Below, piece by piece: positions 1 through 8,582 of a stretch of 64,000 nt of DNA. The stretch spans positions 803,501 through 867,500 of the forward strand of contig CP022705.1 in the NCBI GenBank assembly GCA_003491285.1, written 5' to 3'. Position 1 is the first letter of the stretch, and the number at the start of each line of letters is the position of its first letter. Under the pieces are notes generated by a model. It ran no database searches, was not told where the DNA came from, and saw only the letters and a list, made by a program, of their open reading frames with translations. Source of the stretch: Methanobacterium sp. BRmetb2 (GTDB lineage: Archaea; Methanobacteriota; Methanobacteria; Methanobacteriales; Methanobacteriaceae). The position numbers and the translations under genes are program-made.

Positions 1-921
1 AGCAATGAGAAATATTTCAGGATTAATTACCTTGGCAGCATTTATTATTTTAGCGGTAGGCTCCAATTTGAGGGTTAAGTCTTCATCTGATGAGATTTTA
101 AGATTAATATCTCTTGATCCTTTTTTAATGGTAAAATCAGAAACAGCTGCAGCTGAGATAAAAATATGCTGATTTTCCACCAGTTGAGTTATAATCTGGT
201 ACATTTCATTAGCGGATTCTGCCTTTATAGATTTAAATGATTTAGGTATCTCTGTTGAAACATTAGCATAAACAAGGGTCACCTCTGCACCCTTTATGAA
301 AGCCTGTTTAGCAATTTCAACTCCCATCTTTCCTGAACTTCGGTTAGTGATGCCTCTGATAGGATCTATCTCTTCAAAAGTTCCGCCGGCAGTCACCAGT
401 ACCTTCTTACCCTGCAGTTCACCTTCAGACATTAGCTGTAAAGAATGTAATACAATATCATCTATTTCAGGAAATTTAGCCTTACCTTCTTCTATTTTTG
501 GCTTAACAAAATTTATCCCTTGGCTTTTTAATTTATCAATATTTTCCACAATTGCTTTATACATGGAATTGTGCATGGATGGGACCATTAAAATAGGCGT
601 TTTATAACCAAAAGCTGTAATTAACAAAGCATTTATGGGATTATCTGCAATTTTATAAGCAAATTTACTGACTAAATTTGCAGTTGAAGGTGCTACGATA
701 ATCAGATCTGCCTGTGCATATTTCACATGCTCGATCTCACCGGTAAGATTTAAGACAACTTTCTCGCCAGTGGCAAACTCCATAGCATTAGGGTGAATTA
801 TATGGCATGCTTCATCACTCATGAAACATTTTACATTTGCACCTTGCCTTTTGAGTTCACGTGCAAGTTTTACCGACTCTATTGCTGCTATACTCCCAGT
901 AACACAAAGTATAATTTCCAT
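1..921 (-). CDS. coaBC: Phosphopantothenoylcysteine decarboxylase / phosphopantothenate-cysteine ligase, C-terminus cut by window
   Basis: Bifunctional coenzyme A biosynthesis enzyme: the ligase half joins cysteine to 4'-phosphopantothenate and the FMN-dependent half decarboxylates the product. The frame is open from the ATG at 921 to base 1, giving 307 residues; the family is usually about 390-400, so roughly the last 90 residues lie outside. The N-terminal flavoprotein domain (about 1-170) has the GSIAAIES start and a PSMHNSM segment near 114-120 that corresponds to the PxMNxxM signature. The ligase domain starts near 172 with KVLVTAGGTFEEIDPIRG and has NRSSGKMG near 193-200. It is the last gene of a minus-strand pair with the KH protein, 66 bp apart. 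Family call is firm; only the missing end limits it. Confidence 0.93.
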   Translation of the reverse strand, partial: MEIILCVTGSIAAIESVKLARELKRQGANVKCFMSDEACHIIHPNAMEFATGEKVVLNLTGEIEHVKYAQADLIIVAPSTANLVSKFAYKIADNPINALLITAFGYKTPILMVPSMHNSMYKAIVENIDKLKSQGINFVKPKIEEGKAKFPEIDDIVLHSLQLMSEGELQGKKVLVTAGGTFEEIDPIRGITNRSSGKMGVEIAKQAFIKGAEVTLVYANVSTEIPKSFKSIKAESANEMYQIITQLVENQHIFISAAAVSDFTIKKGSRDINLKISSDEDLTLKLEPTAKIINAAKVINPEIFLIA

Positions 922-987
922 GTTATCCGCAATTTTTTATTATAAATATTTTTATGAACTTTGATTTTAATAAAAATATTTGAGGGT

Positions 988-1479
988 TTAATCAACCACG
1001 ATAATAGTTTCCTCATTGGTTAATTTTTGTATAATATCATTTAAAACGCTTAATTTGGCTGGAATTCTGCGAGCATCTTCTCTCATGACTCTTATTTTGT
1101 ATTTTTCTTTTCCATCTTTACCGTAGACAATGTTAATCCCAGAAATTCTTGCTGGTGCTAATATATCAGTTGAAACTGATTTGAGATCAGAATTTTCACC
1201 AACTACACGGACCTTTTTTCCAATCTTTTTTGTTATGGCCCTTACAATCTTTCCACCTTTACCGATCAGTTTTCCAACCTGATCCTTCTCGGTAACTATT
1301 ATAACAACGTCTCCAATTTCTATGGTCTTTTTAAATCCAATTTTTCCCTCACCAACTTTGTATAATAATTTTGCAATGTCCAAGTCGATCTGGCTTATTT
1401 CACCACTTTTTAACTTGTTTTCACATCCCTGACATAACATTCCACTTTTTAAACAGACATCGCATACTGGTAATACCAT
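988..1479 (-). CDS. NusA-like KH-domain RNA-binding protein with N-terminal zinc ribbon
   Basis: Probable RNA-binding protein of the archaeal NusA-related KH family; the exact target is unknown. The N-terminus has two CxxC pairs six residues apart (CDVC and CQGC), a small zinc ribbon, and the middle has the KH-type GKGG loop (KLIGKGGKIVRAITKK). The C-terminal part may hold a second degenerate KH fold. Two ATGs compete: the one at 1485 touches the GGAGG ribosome site, while the one at 1479 lies 7 nt from it, so 1479 is chosen (163 residues). A long AT-rich spacer lies upstream, so it probably has its own promoter, with coaBC behind it. Family membership is inferred from motifs; a role in transcription termination is only by analogy. 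Confidence 0.75.
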   Translation of the reverse strand: MVLPVCDVCLKSGMLCQGCENKLKSGEISQIDLDIAKLLYKVGEGKIGFKKTIEIGDVVIIVTEKDQVGKLIGKGGKIVRAITKKIGKKVRVVGENSDLKSVSTDILAPARISGINIVYGKDGKEKYKIRVMREDARRIPAKLSVLNDIIQKLTNEETIIVVD

Positions 1480-2172
1480 TCGCATTCCTCCTTATTTTCT
1501 TTGATAAAAGTGACAATTTACTCCCTAGTCGAACCTTCTAACTGAATTAATAACTTAAACTCCCTACTTATGACCTAAACTGCATTAGGCTACCTGTTTT
1601 AATAAGATATTACTCGGCCTAATTTTGGGAAAATAATCTTTCAGATAGTCCTCTTTCCTATGAGAATTTAATACTTAGCTTATAGCTAACATAATCTTAC
1701 CAAACTTTCCCTAGGTCCATTATTAATAAGATTAAAGCAATAAAATGAGCAAACTATCCTAACATGCCATAATCTGTTTATTTTACATCTTAAAATGTAA
1801 GTAAAATCAAAAAAACGGTTAACATGACATTTGAGTTAAGATGACTACTCTCTATCTAAACATAGAATGACATCAAATATAACTTTATCGTTTTTGGGAT
1901 TCTTTTAACTTGATTCTTTTAACTTAATGTGTATTTCACAAAAAAAATAAGATACTCCATATTATAGAAAAAGCGTATATAACCGTTTCTAGTTGATTCC
2001 AATAACAAAATGATACATCACATAGTTGAAAAACAAGATATTATTGTTTTTATGAGAATGTAATAATTATTGCAACTTCAATGAAGTAAGTATAGAATTA
2101 TAATATTCCTTCATTTTCTTTAAAAAATATTGCTTTTACATATGGTCAACTGTTATTCTACAAGATATAAAT
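1480..2172. other. AT-rich intergenic spacer, no gene seen
   Basis: About 690 bp between the end of the geranylgeranyl-reductase-like gene and the start of the KH gene. No frame with a plausible protein and no RNA gene was recognised. The right part is nearly pure A/T with T-runs suited to terminating the minus-strand operon that ends at 2173; the left part presumably holds the KH gene promoter. Confidence 0.6.
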
Positions 2173-3345
2173 TTAAATTACATCTTTTAGATCCCATAGC
2201 AACTTAGGGTTTTTCTTTATTAGATCAATAATAAGTTTTTTTAAACTTGCTTCTTTTGTCTTAGAATCACTTATACTATGAAATATTGTGTTAAGAGTTT
2301 CATCATCCATTTCAATAAGTTTATGTTGAAGTTTAGTATATCGAACAAGTTTCTTACCAAAATCATTTTTCCATAAATCGTCATATTTTTTAAGAGCTTT
2401 TGCATGGTAATTTCCCTTTTCTATGGAGTCTGTGGCAACAATACCGGCAAATAACCCCCCTACCAATGCATTTACAATACCTCCTCCAGTTATGGGATTC
2501 ACATGTCTAGCTGCATCACCTACTAACATTACATTGTCAGCTACAGCACTTTCAAGGGGACTGACTGGTTCACTGCCAACAACAAATTCAATTATTTCTC
2601 CTTCAGGAAATTTATTACTTATAAAATTATCTAAGTAATATTTAGGATTTCTTTTAGCTTTTGATGGTAAAACACCTATACCAACATTAGCAGTATTTTT
2701 TCCCTTAGGAAAATACCATATATATCCTCCTGGAGCAGAAGTATTCCCTAACCAAAAATAGCAATAATTTTGATCAATATCTAAGTTAGTCAATTGATAC
2801 TGCGCACATGACTCTATTTCATTTAAGGCGAGTGTAGTATCTATTCCTGCCCATTTTCCTACACGACTTTCCACACCATCAGCCCCAATCACTATTTTAG
2901 TTTCAATACTGTCAATTTCATCCATTTTTTGAATAGTCACTTCAGCAGTTCTAAATTTACTACTCCTTTTTAACCCGACCGCCGTTGTTTTAACCATTAC
3001 GTTAGCACCAGCATTAGCCGCGAGTTTTACGAGATGTCTATCAAATATTTTCCTTTCAAGAACGTATCCAACCTCATTTCCAGCAAATTGTTCTTTTAAT
3101 ATTATTTCAGTCCCATCAGGAGAATATATTTTAGCCCCGCTAATATCAGCAGCAACCCATTTTTTATCAACTTTTACAAGTTTTTCAAAGTGTTCTTTGC
3201 CAACACCTTCTGCACATCTCACAGGAATACCAATTTCTGGTCTTTTTTCAAGCAATAACACATCTAAGCCGTTTTCAGCCGCAGTTTTTGCTGCCATACT
3301 TCCAGCCGGGCCTGCACCAACAACTACAACGTCATAATCTATCAC
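2173..3345 (-). CDS. Geranylgeranyl reductase family flavoprotein (BchP-like), last gene of prenyl operon
   Basis: FAD-dependent oxidoreductase of the geranylgeranyl reductase family, which saturates double bonds of isoprenoid chains. Visible are the N-terminal Rossmann motif GAGPAG, the RCAEGVG segment typical of archaeal family members, GGYIWYFPKG in the substrate domain, and the second FAD motif MLVGDAARHVNPITGGG. The frame stays open to an ATG at 3408, but a GGAGGAG ribosome site lies 4 nt before the GTG at 3345, and the protein then begins directly at the FAD fold (VIDYDVVVVGAG); 390 residues, normal for the family. It overlaps the ferredoxin gene by 14 bp, so the two are translationally coupled. 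Substrate (archaeal lipid or another prenyl compound) is not shown by sequence. Confidence 0.85.
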   Translation of the reverse strand: MIDYDVVVVGAGPAGSMAAKTAAENGLDVLLLEKRPEIGIPVRCAEGVGKEHFEKLVKVDKKWVAADISGAKIYSPDGTEIILKEQFAGNEVGYVLERKIFDRHLVKLAANAGANVMVKTTAVGLKRSSKFRTAEVTIQKMDEIDSIETKIVIGADGVESRVGKWAGIDTTLALNEIESCAQYQLTNLDIDQNYCYFWLGNTSAPGGYIWYFPKGKNTANVGIGVLPSKAKRNPKYYLDNFISNKFPEGEIIEFVVGSEPVSPLESAVADNVMLVGDAARHVNPITGGGIVNALVGGLFAGIVATDSIEKGNYHAKALKKYDDLWKNDFGKKLVRYTKLQHKLIEMDDETLNTIFHSISDSKTKEASLKKLIIDLIKKNPKLLWDLKDVI

Positions 3346-3556
3346 AAAACTCCTCCATTTCAATAATAGAAATAGGGCAGGTTCTAAGACAAGCCAAACA
3401 CAAATCACATTTATTTTGTTTTATATTTACTGCCGTTCCAACAATCTCGTTTGCACTGGATTTACAAACAGCGATGCAAGCTCCACAAGAAAAACATTCA
3501 TTTTTATTAATTTTTATCACTTTTTTCTTTATAGTTATTTTTTTGTCGCGACTCAT
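3332..3556 (-). CDS. 2[4Fe-4S] ferredoxin nested between two geranylgeranyl-reductase-type genes
   Basis: Small 74-residue ferredoxin with two clusters: CFSCGACIAVCKSS and CDLCLACLRTCPIS. The first cluster lacks the proline normally after the fourth cysteine (CKSS), a small oddity. The ATG at 3556 follows GGAGAG by 7 nt. Its 5' end overlaps the preceding flavoprotein gene by 50 bp and its 3' end overlaps the next by 14 bp, so the three are tightly coupled. Such placing suggests it is the dedicated low-potential electron donor for one or both flavoproteins; archaeal geranylgeranyl reductases are known to work with ferredoxin in some species, but the pairing here is inferred. Confidence 0.85.
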   Translation of the reverse strand: MSRDKKITIKKKVIKINKNECFSCGACIAVCKSSANEIVGTAVNIKQNKCDLCLACLRTCPISIIEMEEFCDRL

Positions 3557-4739
3557 AATTCATCTCTCCAAAAAAGCTATTTAAATTTAATTTCATCAAT
3601 AAAAGCTTTATTTTGATTAATTTGGTTATATTAATACCTTCACCCGTTTTAATTCTATTTATGACATTTTCTACATCATCATCATGATATTTTTTGATTA
3701 TAGCATCCCACCCACTATTACCTAACTTATATTTTACTTTTGACCAAGAAATATTCGCATTGTATACTTTTTTGTTGAAATTATTCCATTGGTTTTGATA
3801 CTCTAAAATATTAGAATCGAAATATTTTTCGTTTTCAAATGCATTTATAATTGATTTTGCACATAAAATACTGGTTTCAAGAGCTGGTCGAAGTCCTTCA
3901 GAGCCCCATGGCGTGGCCATTCCTGCAGAATCCCCTATAAACATGACCCTTCCATTTACAAGCTTTTTACTACAACCAATAGGAATTGTTCCTTTTTCCA
4001 CGCGCAGAGTTTGGGCATTCTTTAATGCGCTATTATATGGTTTAAAATACTTTATTAGATATTTTAAGTAATCTTTCAAAGTATTTTCTGGAAAATTTGG
4101 GTTTTTGCTACCAACACAAGTGCCAAATTTCGCGATTCCATCCTTGCCAGGATAGAACCATCCCCCACCAGGACTATGATCTCCACCAAATAGACAAAAA
4201 TCATTAAATAATTTGATATCACTATTTTTGAACGCATATCCATAAGAGTGTTGAAAAAAGCTTGGTAATTTCATTTCAAGTTTTTTTCCGCAAAAAAAAG
4301 CATTACCTGTTGCATCTACCAGAATTTTAGTGCTTAGTACATGTTCTTGGGTGGCTACGACAATCTCTTCGCCATCTACTGAAAAATTTATTGCAGGGGT
4401 TTTCTCATATAATTCAAAATTTCCCAACATTGCCTTTTTTAAAAGTATTTCAGAAGCTTTTCTATAATTTATAAGTGCTAAAATAGGTTTGGATGTTTCA
4501 TAACATGCAGAAAGCCCACTTTCACTTCGAAAACTATATTTTGTGTACGGTTGCAAAATTGCGCTATTTAAATTGAATTCATTAAGGGTATTCATAAAAG
4601 TAACTGATGAAGTCTTTGATTCATCTCCAATTTCTCCTTTTTCAAGAAGAGTTACCTTTAGATCGGAATTAGTACAAATTTGTGAGGCAACACCTAATCC
4701 TGCAAAACCACCACCTATTATTAGAATATCCGTTTGCAT
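3507..4739 (-). CDS. Second geranylgeranyl-reductase-like FAD oxidoreductase
   Basis: FAD-dependent oxidoreductase, 410 residues. It has the N-terminal GGGFAGLG dinucleotide motif, GGGWFYPGKDG in the middle and a strong second FAD motif MFIGDSAGMATPWGSEG, an arrangement shared with geranylgeranyl reductases and related dehydrogenases/halogenase-like flavoproteins. It is clearly diverged from the downstream copy and is not a recent duplicate. The ATG at 4739 has GGAG 7 nt upstream. The last 50 bp overlap the ferredoxin gene. As part of the operon with a UbiA enzyme and a BchE-like enzyme, a role in reducing or otherwise modifying a prenylated product is likely. Whether it reduces a prenyl chain or acts on a ring is unknown. 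Confidence 0.75.
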   Translation of the reverse strand: MQTDILIIGGGFAGLGVASQICTNSDLKVTLLEKGEIGDESKTSSVTFMNTLNEFNLNSAILQPYTKYSFRSESGLSACYETSKPILALINYRKASEILLKKAMLGNFELYEKTPAINFSVDGEEIVVATQEHVLSTKILVDATGNAFFCGKKLEMKLPSFFQHSYGYAFKNSDIKLFNDFCLFGGDHSPGGGWFYPGKDGIAKFGTCVGSKNPNFPENTLKDYLKYLIKYFKPYNSALKNAQTLRVEKGTIPIGCSKKLVNGRVMFIGDSAGMATPWGSEGLRPALETSILCAKSIINAFENEKYFDSNILEYQNQWNNFNKKVYNANISWSKVKYKLGNSGWDAIIKKYHDDDVENVINRIKTGEGINITKLIKIKLLLMKLNLNSFFGEMNYESRQKNNYKEKSDKN

Positions 4740-4833
4740 TTCAACGCTCCATTTCTACTAGTACATCTCATTAAAACTGATAAAATACGGCTTTTTTAAT
4801 ATAATAATGCATAAAAATCATATACTGACCTCG

Positions 4834-5700
4834 TCAAATTCTTCCTAAAATTAATCCTACAAATGCCACCACCATTGCAAGTTTACATACCTTTTGAAGT
4901 TTTGAAGCATCTATATTGCGATCCCTTGAATTAAGAATCGGATTTAGTATACAATACAAAAATAGTAAATTCACAAATAAAACTATTATAATATAATTCA
5001 ATTCCATGAAACCTAAGAAATAAAAAATTGGACTCGAAAAAACGACAATAGTTAAGAGTAATGATGAAATCAGAAAAGCAAATTCTGAACTTTTAATTAA
5101 GGGGATTGTAAAAACTCCCGAATTTTTATCCCCTTTAATATCCTCAATATCTTTATATATTTCTCTAGATATTGTTGTTATAACAATAAAAATCATCAAA
5201 AGTATTGAAACATAATTAAGTGCCCCTGAAATAACAACACCAACAATAACACTAGTACTACAAGCAAATCCTATAATTACATTTTTTAACAGCGTTTTTT
5301 TATATTTTTTATTATAAAAAAATAAAATCAACAAATAAACACTTAAGACAAATATAACCAGAATACTTGTCAACGAAGAAATTAAAACTCCCGCAATCGA
5401 TAGAAAAATTCCCAGTGATTTTACTTTATTAGCAGGTACAACTTTGTTAGGAATTACTTTAGTAGGTTTATTAATTTTATCTATTTCAATATCATAATAA
5501 TCATTTAAAGCGTAAGCACCAGCAGAAATTAGTCCAAAAGACAATGCAGCTAAAAACAGTTTAATAGTTTCTAAAGTATTAAGTGTTGCACCAATGATAA
5601 AAGGCGTAAATAATGTAATAAACATTAAAAAAACTGAATTTGAAGGTCTAGTCACCCCAATATAGTATTTATAACTACTTAATTTATGTTCCAATCTCAT
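4834..5700 (-). CDS. UbiA-family prenyltransferase (archaeal DGGGP-synthase-like)
   Basis: Integral membrane prenyltransferase, 288 residues with about eight or nine hydrophobic segments. Both Asp-rich Mg2+/diphosphate motifs are present: ALNDYYDIEIDKIN near residues 64-77, and REIYKDIEDIKGDKNSG about 115 residues later. The RPSNSVFLMFI start and the second motif resemble digeranylgeranylglyceryl phosphate synthase more than ubiquinone enzymes. The start ATG overlaps the stop of the upstream BchE-like gene by 4 bp (ATGA). Sitting among biosynthetic genes rather than housekeeping ones, it may be a paralogue attaching a prenyl chain to a different acceptor; the acceptor cannot be read from the sequence. 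Confidence 0.85.
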   Translation of the reverse strand: MRLEHKLSSYKYYIGVTRPSNSVFLMFITLFTPFIIGATLNTLETIKLFLAALSFGLISAGAYALNDYYDIEIDKINKPTKVIPNKVVPANKVKSLGIFLSIAGVLISSLTSILVIFVLSVYLLILFFYNKKYKKTLLKNVIIGFACSTSVIVGVVISGALNYVSILLMIFIVITTISREIYKDIEDIKGDKNSGVFTIPLIKSSEFAFLISSLLLTIVVFSSPIFYFLGFMELNYIIIVLFVNLLFLYCILNPILNSRDRNIDASKLQKVCKLAMVVAFVGLILGRI

Positions 5701-7193
5701 TCAACCAACTCCCTGCCAAAAAGTGGGAATAGCGGTTGTTTGTTCTTTCCATGAAACTTATCATGCAACAATTTCACTAAATATCGAGAACTAGCATATT
5801 TATAAAAAATAAAGTGCAGCAAACCATCATATATATAAGCCAATGTAAACTTTCTTTTGTACCTGTCCTTACCTAATACGATTGATAAAATTTTCATTGG
5901 ATGAAAAACAAATTTAAAAGATTCTTTAATTATATCGTTTATCATCTCATTACTGTCATAGTTTTCTGGAATTATTATTGGAGTTACATAATCCCATTTT
6001 TCACAATCAAATGTTCTTATCCACTCTTTTTTTGTATCTTTGTGTAACCTTGTCCAAGGAATAGGTATTGGTATATAAGTTATAACAAAATCTGGATCCC
6101 AGTCACGAATTATTCTGAATTTTCTTTTTAATCTTTCCTTAGTTTCATTTCGATCTCCAAAAAATAGATTTGCCGAAGTAGCAATTCCATTTTTTCGTAA
6201 TAATTTAATCGCTTTTCTGTTTTCAGTAACTGTAGTCCTTTTGTTAATTTGATCCAGATACTCTTGTTCTACACCTTCAACTCCTAGATCTACATGCACT
6301 ATGCCTGCTTTTTTGTATAAACTCAGATAATTAGCGTCTCGAATAACATCAGTCACCTTGAGGTTTAAAATAATGTGTATATCTAAATTCCGGCGTATAA
6401 TCTCGTTCAAGACATTTAACCATCTAGTTGGACTTACTCCCGGATTTTCATCAGCAAAAAAGAAATATGTTACATTATATTTTTTATTTAAATATTCTAA
6501 TTCATTTACAAACTTTATTGAATCTCTAACCTTGTATTTTCTCCAAAAGCCCCATTGACCACAAAAATCACATGATGATGGACATCCTCTCGAAAATTGA
6601 ACTACAGCAGTTATTTCTTTTGTTGTCCCATTTCTATATAATTCCCAGTCAATAAGCTCCCAAGCAGGCCGTACGGAATCCAAATCTTCAATTGGTTTTC
6701 TAAGATCATTGACAAGATAAGATCCCCCATTTTTTCTCCAAATTAAACCATTAATTCTATCTAACGGTTTTTGATTTTCTAATGCATTGACTAGTTCTTC
6801 AATTGTTAATTCTCCTTCACCTTGGATGATGAAGTCAACTTGAGAATAATTTTTCATTATTTTATCAAATTGAAATGTGGGGTAGGAACCTCCATAAATT
6901 GTTTTAATTTTTGTGTCAATTTCTTTAACAATTTTAATCACTTCTAAACTTTTTTTTGAAGTAACTATCGAGGCACTCGAACCAACACAAACCACGTCAG
7001 GCTTAAAAATTTCAATATTTTCTCTTAAATGCCCTGTGCCCATATTTAGTTTAGCTGCATCAAGGAGTTTCACAACATGGCCGTTATCAATCAATATTCC
7101 ACCTAAATAGAGAAGTCCTAATGGAGTCATAGTGCCAATTGCTAATTCTGCCCCGCCGCAATGAAAATTGGGGTGTATTAACAGAATCTTCAT
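5697..7193 (-). CDS. B12-binding-domain radical SAM enzyme, BchE-like
   Basis: Cobalamin-dependent radical SAM enzyme of 498 residues. It opens with KILLIHPNFHCGGAEL, close to the start of the anaerobic Mg-protoporphyrin cyclase BchE (HPNYHSGGAE), followed by a B12-binding fold (about 1-140, IYGGSYPTF and FIIQGEGE). The SAM cluster motif is RGCPSSCDFC, cysteines 204, 208 and 211, then GQWGFWRKY, again the BchE pattern. FFADENPG, VHVDLGVEG and YVTPIIIPE further match that family by eye. No HxxG corrinoid-ligand motif is visible, as in BchE. The ATG at 7193 has GGTGTGAG 5 nt upstream. First gene of the operon. The reaction is unknown: family members do radical chemistry on unactivated carbons; nothing nearby makes Mg-porphyrins. 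Confidence 0.82.
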   Translation of the reverse strand: MKILLIHPNFHCGGAELAIGTMTPLGLLYLGGILIDNGHVVKLLDAAKLNMGTGHLRENIEIFKPDVVCVGSSASIVTSKKSLEVIKIVKEIDTKIKTIYGGSYPTFQFDKIMKNYSQVDFIIQGEGELTIEELVNALENQKPLDRINGLIWRKNGGSYLVNDLRKPIEDLDSVRPAWELIDWELYRNGTTKEITAVVQFSRGCPSSCDFCGQWGFWRKYKVRDSIKFVNELEYLNKKYNVTYFFFADENPGVSPTRWLNVLNEIIRRNLDIHIILNLKVTDVIRDANYLSLYKKAGIVHVDLGVEGVEQEYLDQINKRTTVTENRKAIKLLRKNGIATSANLFFGDRNETKERLKRKFRIIRDWDPDFVITYIPIPIPWTRLHKDTKKEWIRTFDCEKWDYVTPIIIPENYDSNEMINDIIKESFKFVFHPMKILSIVLGKDRYKRKFTLAYIYDGLLHFIFYKYASSRYLVKLLHDKFHGKNKQPLFPLFGRELVE

Positions 7194-7886
7194 TAATACT
7201 CACACCTGAATTATGAATTTTTTTAGTTGTATATTGACTTCGTTTTATTATTTAAATGTATTACTATATTAATCATAATCAGTAAATTTATTAATAGCAT
7301 TAAGTATAATTAGTAATATTTTAATATTTTATAAAGGTATTAATAATAATTTACTAAAATAGATATTTAAACGATTTTTTCCATTAATAGTGTTTATACT
7401 TCTTATTTGGAAATATTGATTTGTACTATTTAATATAAATTAACATTAATTTTAGATTTTTAGGAAAAAATTATTATTACTATCATTATAAAGTACATTT
7501 ATATGTGAAAAAAAAGAAATACATTTTCATGAAAATTAGTATTATTAACAGTAAATTCATAGAAAAAATGAGTTGGGAATGACTTAAAAACAGTTGTTAA
7601 TAAAGTAATATTTTATGGTATAAATAGGAAAAATTAAATCCACTAAAATTTGAAATATCACTATATAAAAAATAATTACTGAATTTTGGTACCTTTTATT
7701 AATATTAAAATTGTACTATTCATTTTTATAATGGGAAGCGCTGCTACCAAATTTTTTTTTGTAATACACTCTTAAAAAAATATTCTTTCATTTAATATTA
7801 CATTTAATTAATTTATAAAATTAAATTGAAAAGTTTTTTAAATTGTATTGCATAATATAATTACAATTAAGATTTGGAGGTAAAAA
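7194..7886. other. AT-rich spacer between divergent genes
   Basis: About 690 bp, almost wholly A/T, between the BchE-like operon and the first lipoprotein gene, which point away from each other. It must contain both promoters, but the base composition gives many TATA-like strings and none can be singled out safely. A short G/C patch near 7732-7748 (GGGAAGCGCTGCTACC) stands out; no function recognised. No coding frame seen. Confidence 0.55.
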
Positions 7887-8432
7887 ATGAAAAAGTATCT
7901 TATTTTGATAGCCCTTTTATCAGCCGTTGTTCTGGCATCAGGCTGTGTAGATAGCGGAAATCAGACCACAAATCAGACATCTGATATAGCAACCAAAACG
8001 TATACTAATGATACTGCAGGATACTCCTTTGAATATCCTGAAAACTGGCAGAAGATGTCTGCAAATATAACTGGAGACGCTGTAGGTTTTAGAGATGAAA
8101 GTACCGGTACCAATTTAATTGTCAGTACCTTATCAACGACCCAACCCACTGACGAAGAACTCACAACCTTCCTAACACAACTAGAAAGTCAATACGGCTC
8201 ACAGTTTGAAGGATTTGAAAAGGTTTCTTCAAATACCGTGACAATAAACGGAGTTAAAGGAATTGAAATAGTATTCCAAAGTACTTCTAACGGCGAAGCG
8301 ATACAACAAAGACAAGTAATACTGTTCAAGAACGATGTTGCCTACTTCCTAACATTTACTGCTAAAGCCAGTGAATTTGCTAGTGAATCTGCGAATTTCG
8401 ATGCTGTGGTTAACAGTTTCACCATAAAATAA
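7887..8432 (+). CDS. PsbP-related lipoprotein
   Basis: Secreted lipoprotein of 181 residues. The N-terminus is a classical signal (MKKYLILIALLSAVVLASGC) with lipobox LASGC, Cys20 being the likely anchor, then a short Asn/Thr-rich linker and a globular domain starting YTNDTAGYSFEYPENW, the pattern of PsbP-like domains common in Methanobacterium surface proteins. GGAGG lies 7 nt before the ATG. It has a paralogue convergent to it at 8583-9122 with the same layout. The function of these archaeal PsbP-like proteins is unknown; the name comes from the fold family and does not imply photosynthesis. Confidence 0.8.
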   Translation: MKKYLILIALLSAVVLASGCVDSGNQTTNQTSDIATKTYTNDTAGYSFEYPENWQKMSANITGDAVGFRDESTGTNLIVSTLSTTQPTDEELTTFLTQLESQYGSQFEGFEKVSSNTVTINGVKGIEIVFQSTSNGEAIQQRQVILFKNDVAYFLTFTAKASEFASESANFDAVVNSFTIK

Positions 8433-8457
8433 ATTTTAATATTTAAAATAAATTTTA

Positions 8458-8481
8458 ATATTTTTTTATCTTTTTTATTTT
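8458..8481 (+). terminator. T-rich terminator after the lipoprotein gene
   Basis: Two T-runs (seven and six Ts split by ATC) start about 28 bp after the stop codon, as expected of an archaeal oligo-T terminator. Just before it a 20-bp A/T unit is repeated in tandem (8425-8444 and 8444-8463), the first copy containing the stop codon. Confidence 0.5.
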
Positions 8482-8582
8482 CAATTAAAGGATTTCCTAA
8501 TTTTCTAAGACACATTATTCATTTAAACTCTTAAAATTCAGGATTTAAGTAATCTATTAAAAATTTATAAAAAAATAAATAT

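Noticed and set aside
2173..7193. Bacteriochlorophyll synthesis
   Set aside because: BchE-, BchG- and BchP-like proteins occur, but no Mg-chelatase, no reaction-centre genes and the methanogen setting make true bacteriochlorophyll very unlikely; only the chemistry is comparable.
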